A stretch of 5,999 bases of DNA from Pseudomonadota bacterium (GTDB lineage Bacteria > Myxococcota_A > Polyangia > Polyangiales > Polyangiaceae), in assembly GCA_003242355.1 (NCBI GenBank), contig QGUH01000263.1, positions 1 to 5,999 of the forward strand. Reading direction: 5' to 3'. The notes under the pieces were generated by a model, which had not been told where the DNA came from, did not search any database, and saw only the letters and a list, made by a program, of their open reading frames with translations. Within the stretch, counting starts at the first letter, position 1. Each line of letters starts with the position of its first letter. The translations under genes and the position numbers were made by a program. Shown piece after piece: positions 4,653-5,999 of the stretch.

Positions 4653-5999
4653 TCAGCTGCCGTATGCTGCCGGGACCTGGACTGCCGGCCGCGGGCGTTT
4701 CACGTCGAAGACGCGGAGCGGCCGCTCCTTGCCGCGCAGCTGCGCCGGCGCGAGCTCTTCGACGTCGAACTTCCCCCCGAGACGGGCCAGCGTCGCCTCG
4801 CTCACCAGGATTTGCCCTGCGCCGGCGACCCCGCACAGCCGGGCGCTCGTGTTCACCGTATCGCCGATGACGGTGTAGCTGAGCGCCTTGCTGCTGCCGA
4901 TGTACCCGGCGACCAAGGGCCCGGTGTGGATGCCGATCCCGATCGAGAGCGGCAAAAGGCCATTTTCGATGCGGCGGTGGTTGAACCGCTCGAGCACTTC
5001 CATCTGCTCGAGCGCGCAGGAGACGGCGCGCAGCGGATCGTCCGGGTGCATCACCGGAGCGCCCCACAGGGCCATGATCCCGTCGCCCATGAACTTGTCG
5101 AGCGTGCCTTCGAACTTGAACACCGTCTCGACCATCAGCTCGAAGTACTCGTTCAAGAGCTCGACCAGCGATTGCGGCGAGCTCCCCTCGCACATGGGCG
5201 TGAACCCGCGAATGTCGGAGTTGAAGACGGTGCACTCCCGCACGAGCTGCCCGCCCTTCTTCACCTCGAGCTCGCCCGAGAGCACGCGCGCGGCGACGTT
5301 CGGGGAGAGCAGGCGCGCGAACCGTTCGCGATTGACGATCTCCTGCTCGATCTTCCGGCCGAGGATGTTGATTTCGATGAACATCGCTGCCTGAGCGGCA
5401 ACCGACGTCACGATCTCCATGTCCTTGGGCTGGAACTGCGCGAGGGTCTCGCTGTCGAGCCACAGCACGCCGAGGATTTCGTCGTTGTGCAAGAGCGGCG
5501 CGACGATGGCCGAGCTGATCCGGTTCAGGATCATGCTCTTGCCCTTCGAGGCCGCGAAATCCATGGCCGCGTCGTGAGTGAGCACGGTCGCCCGCTCGCG
5601 GATCACGTGGTTCATGATCGTGGACGACACGGGAATGGGCGCGTTCGTGCCGTCCCGGCGCAGCGTGGCGCTCGGGACGAGCTCCCCATCCTGGCCCTTG
5701 AGGAAGATCACGCCGCGGTCGGCGCGGACGAACTTGAAGATCGTGATGAGGATCTTGTTGAGCAGCGTCGGCAGGTCGCGCTCGAGCGCGATCTCCCGCG
5801 AAAGCTCGTGCGAGAGGCGGAGGCGCTCGTAGTCCTGCGCGAGTTGCTGCGGGTTGCCCGCGAGCAGCTCGTAGGGAAGAAAGCCGCGGTTTGTCGCCGC
5901 GATCTGGGCCCTTGCGATGGGGCGCGGACGTGCACGGTCCCGCGCGTGGTCGTCGCGAGCGGCGGCGGGGGCGGCGGGCCGATGGGGGACGCCTGGACC
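4653..5999 (-). CDS. GAF-domain class III adenylate/guanylate cyclase, N-terminus off the window
   Basis: The frame is open to the right edge, leaving 448 visible residues. Residues 1-35 are a Pro/Ala/Arg-rich linker. About 50-75 is a charged, probably helical connector, and about 72-210 is a GAF domain (for example VIFLKGQDGELVP at 97-109 and GVLWLDSETLAQFQPKD at 177-193). A short helical segment leads to the cyclase domain from about 245. Catalytic elements are complete: metal-binding Asp262 in NSDIRGFT and Asp306 in FMGDGIMALWGAP; Lys302, the purine-specifying position that favours ATP; Thr376 in SYTVIGD; and the transition-state Asn383 and Arg387 in VNTSARL. It should therefore make cyclic nucleotide, probably cAMP, under control of the GAF domain. 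In myxobacteria such proteins often carry an N-terminal FHA domain, which would lie beyond the edge; this is not visible here. The GTG at 5711 is internal to the GAF domain and not the start. The protein has no membrane segment in the visible part. Confidence 0.93.
   Translation of the reverse strand, partial: GPGVPHRPAAPAAARDDHARDRARPRPIARAQIAATNRGFLPYELLAGNPQQLAQDYERLRLSHELSREIALERDLPTLLNKILITIFKFVRADRGVIFLKGQDGELVPSATLRRDGTNAPIPVSSTIMNHVIRERATVLTHDAAMDFAASKGKSMILNRISSAIVAPLLHNDEILGVLWLDSETLAQFQPKDMEIVTSVAAQAAMFIEINILGRKIEQEIVNRERFARLLSPNVAARVLSGELEVKKGGQLVRECTVFNSDIRGFTPMCEGSSPQSLVELLNEYFELMVETVFKFEGTLDKFMGDGIMALWGAPVMHPDDPLRAVSCALEQMEVLERFNHRRIENGLLPLSIGIGIHTGPLVAGYIGSSKALSYTVIGDTVNTSARLCGVAGAGQILVSEATLARLGGKFDVEELAPAQLRGKERPLRVFDVKRPRPAVQVPAAYGS

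Noticed and set aside
2605..5463. A 952-codon open frame on the minus strand
   Set aside because: It runs out of frame through the cyclase, accA and pgk genes and is an Arg/Ala/Gly-rich low-complexity translation. It follows from the scarcity of stops in GC-rich DNA; the three overlapped genes have clear family motifs.

Overview
The window comes from a very GC-rich bacterial chromosome, and every gene I can support lies on the minus strand. Reading order is therefore right to left. The gene content (a GAF plus class III cyclase signalling protein, then accA, a pgk homologue, tpiA and secG) and the strong G/C preference at third codon positions suggest a Myxococcota or related 'deltaproteobacterial' genome. 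That placement is inference; no rRNA or other marker is present to prove it.

Layout from right to left. (1) 5999-4653: the C-terminal 448 residues of a GAF-domain class III adenylate/guanylate cyclase, whose N-terminus lies beyond the right edge. (2) A 93-nt gap holding an imperfect hairpin. (3) 4559-3609: accA, the carboxyltransferase alpha subunit of acetyl-CoA carboxylase. (4) After 18 nt, 3590-2385: a full-length phosphoglycerate kinase homologue that has lost most of the residues the family uses for catalysis and substrate binding. (5) Overlapping it by four bases (GTGA), 2388-1627: an intact tpiA. (6) After 18 nt, 1608-1258: secG. (7) From about 1187 (start uncertain) to the left edge: an integral membrane protein resembling GT-C (PMT/ArnT-like) glycosyltransferases, with its C-terminus off the window.

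The tight spacing from accA through secG suggests one transcription unit joining fatty-acid precursor supply, lower glycolysis and protein export. pgk-tpiA-secG is a common bacterial order. Here accA occupies the upstream position where a glyceraldehyde-3-phosphate dehydrogenase gene often sits.

The most interesting point is the PGK homologue. Its fold signatures are clear, but the 3-phosphoglycerate basic patch and the nucleotide-binding loops are changed at many sites, while its neighbours AccA and TpiA keep their signatures. It looks like a pseudoenzyme or a strongly re-purposed kinase kept inside a glycolytic operon. A second point is a perfect 8-bp GC hairpin after secG that overlaps the likely GTG start of the membrane protein. 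I saw no mobile elements, CRISPR array, tRNA or rRNA. No gene-free stretch exceeds 100 nt, or about 70 nt outside the cyclase-accA gap.
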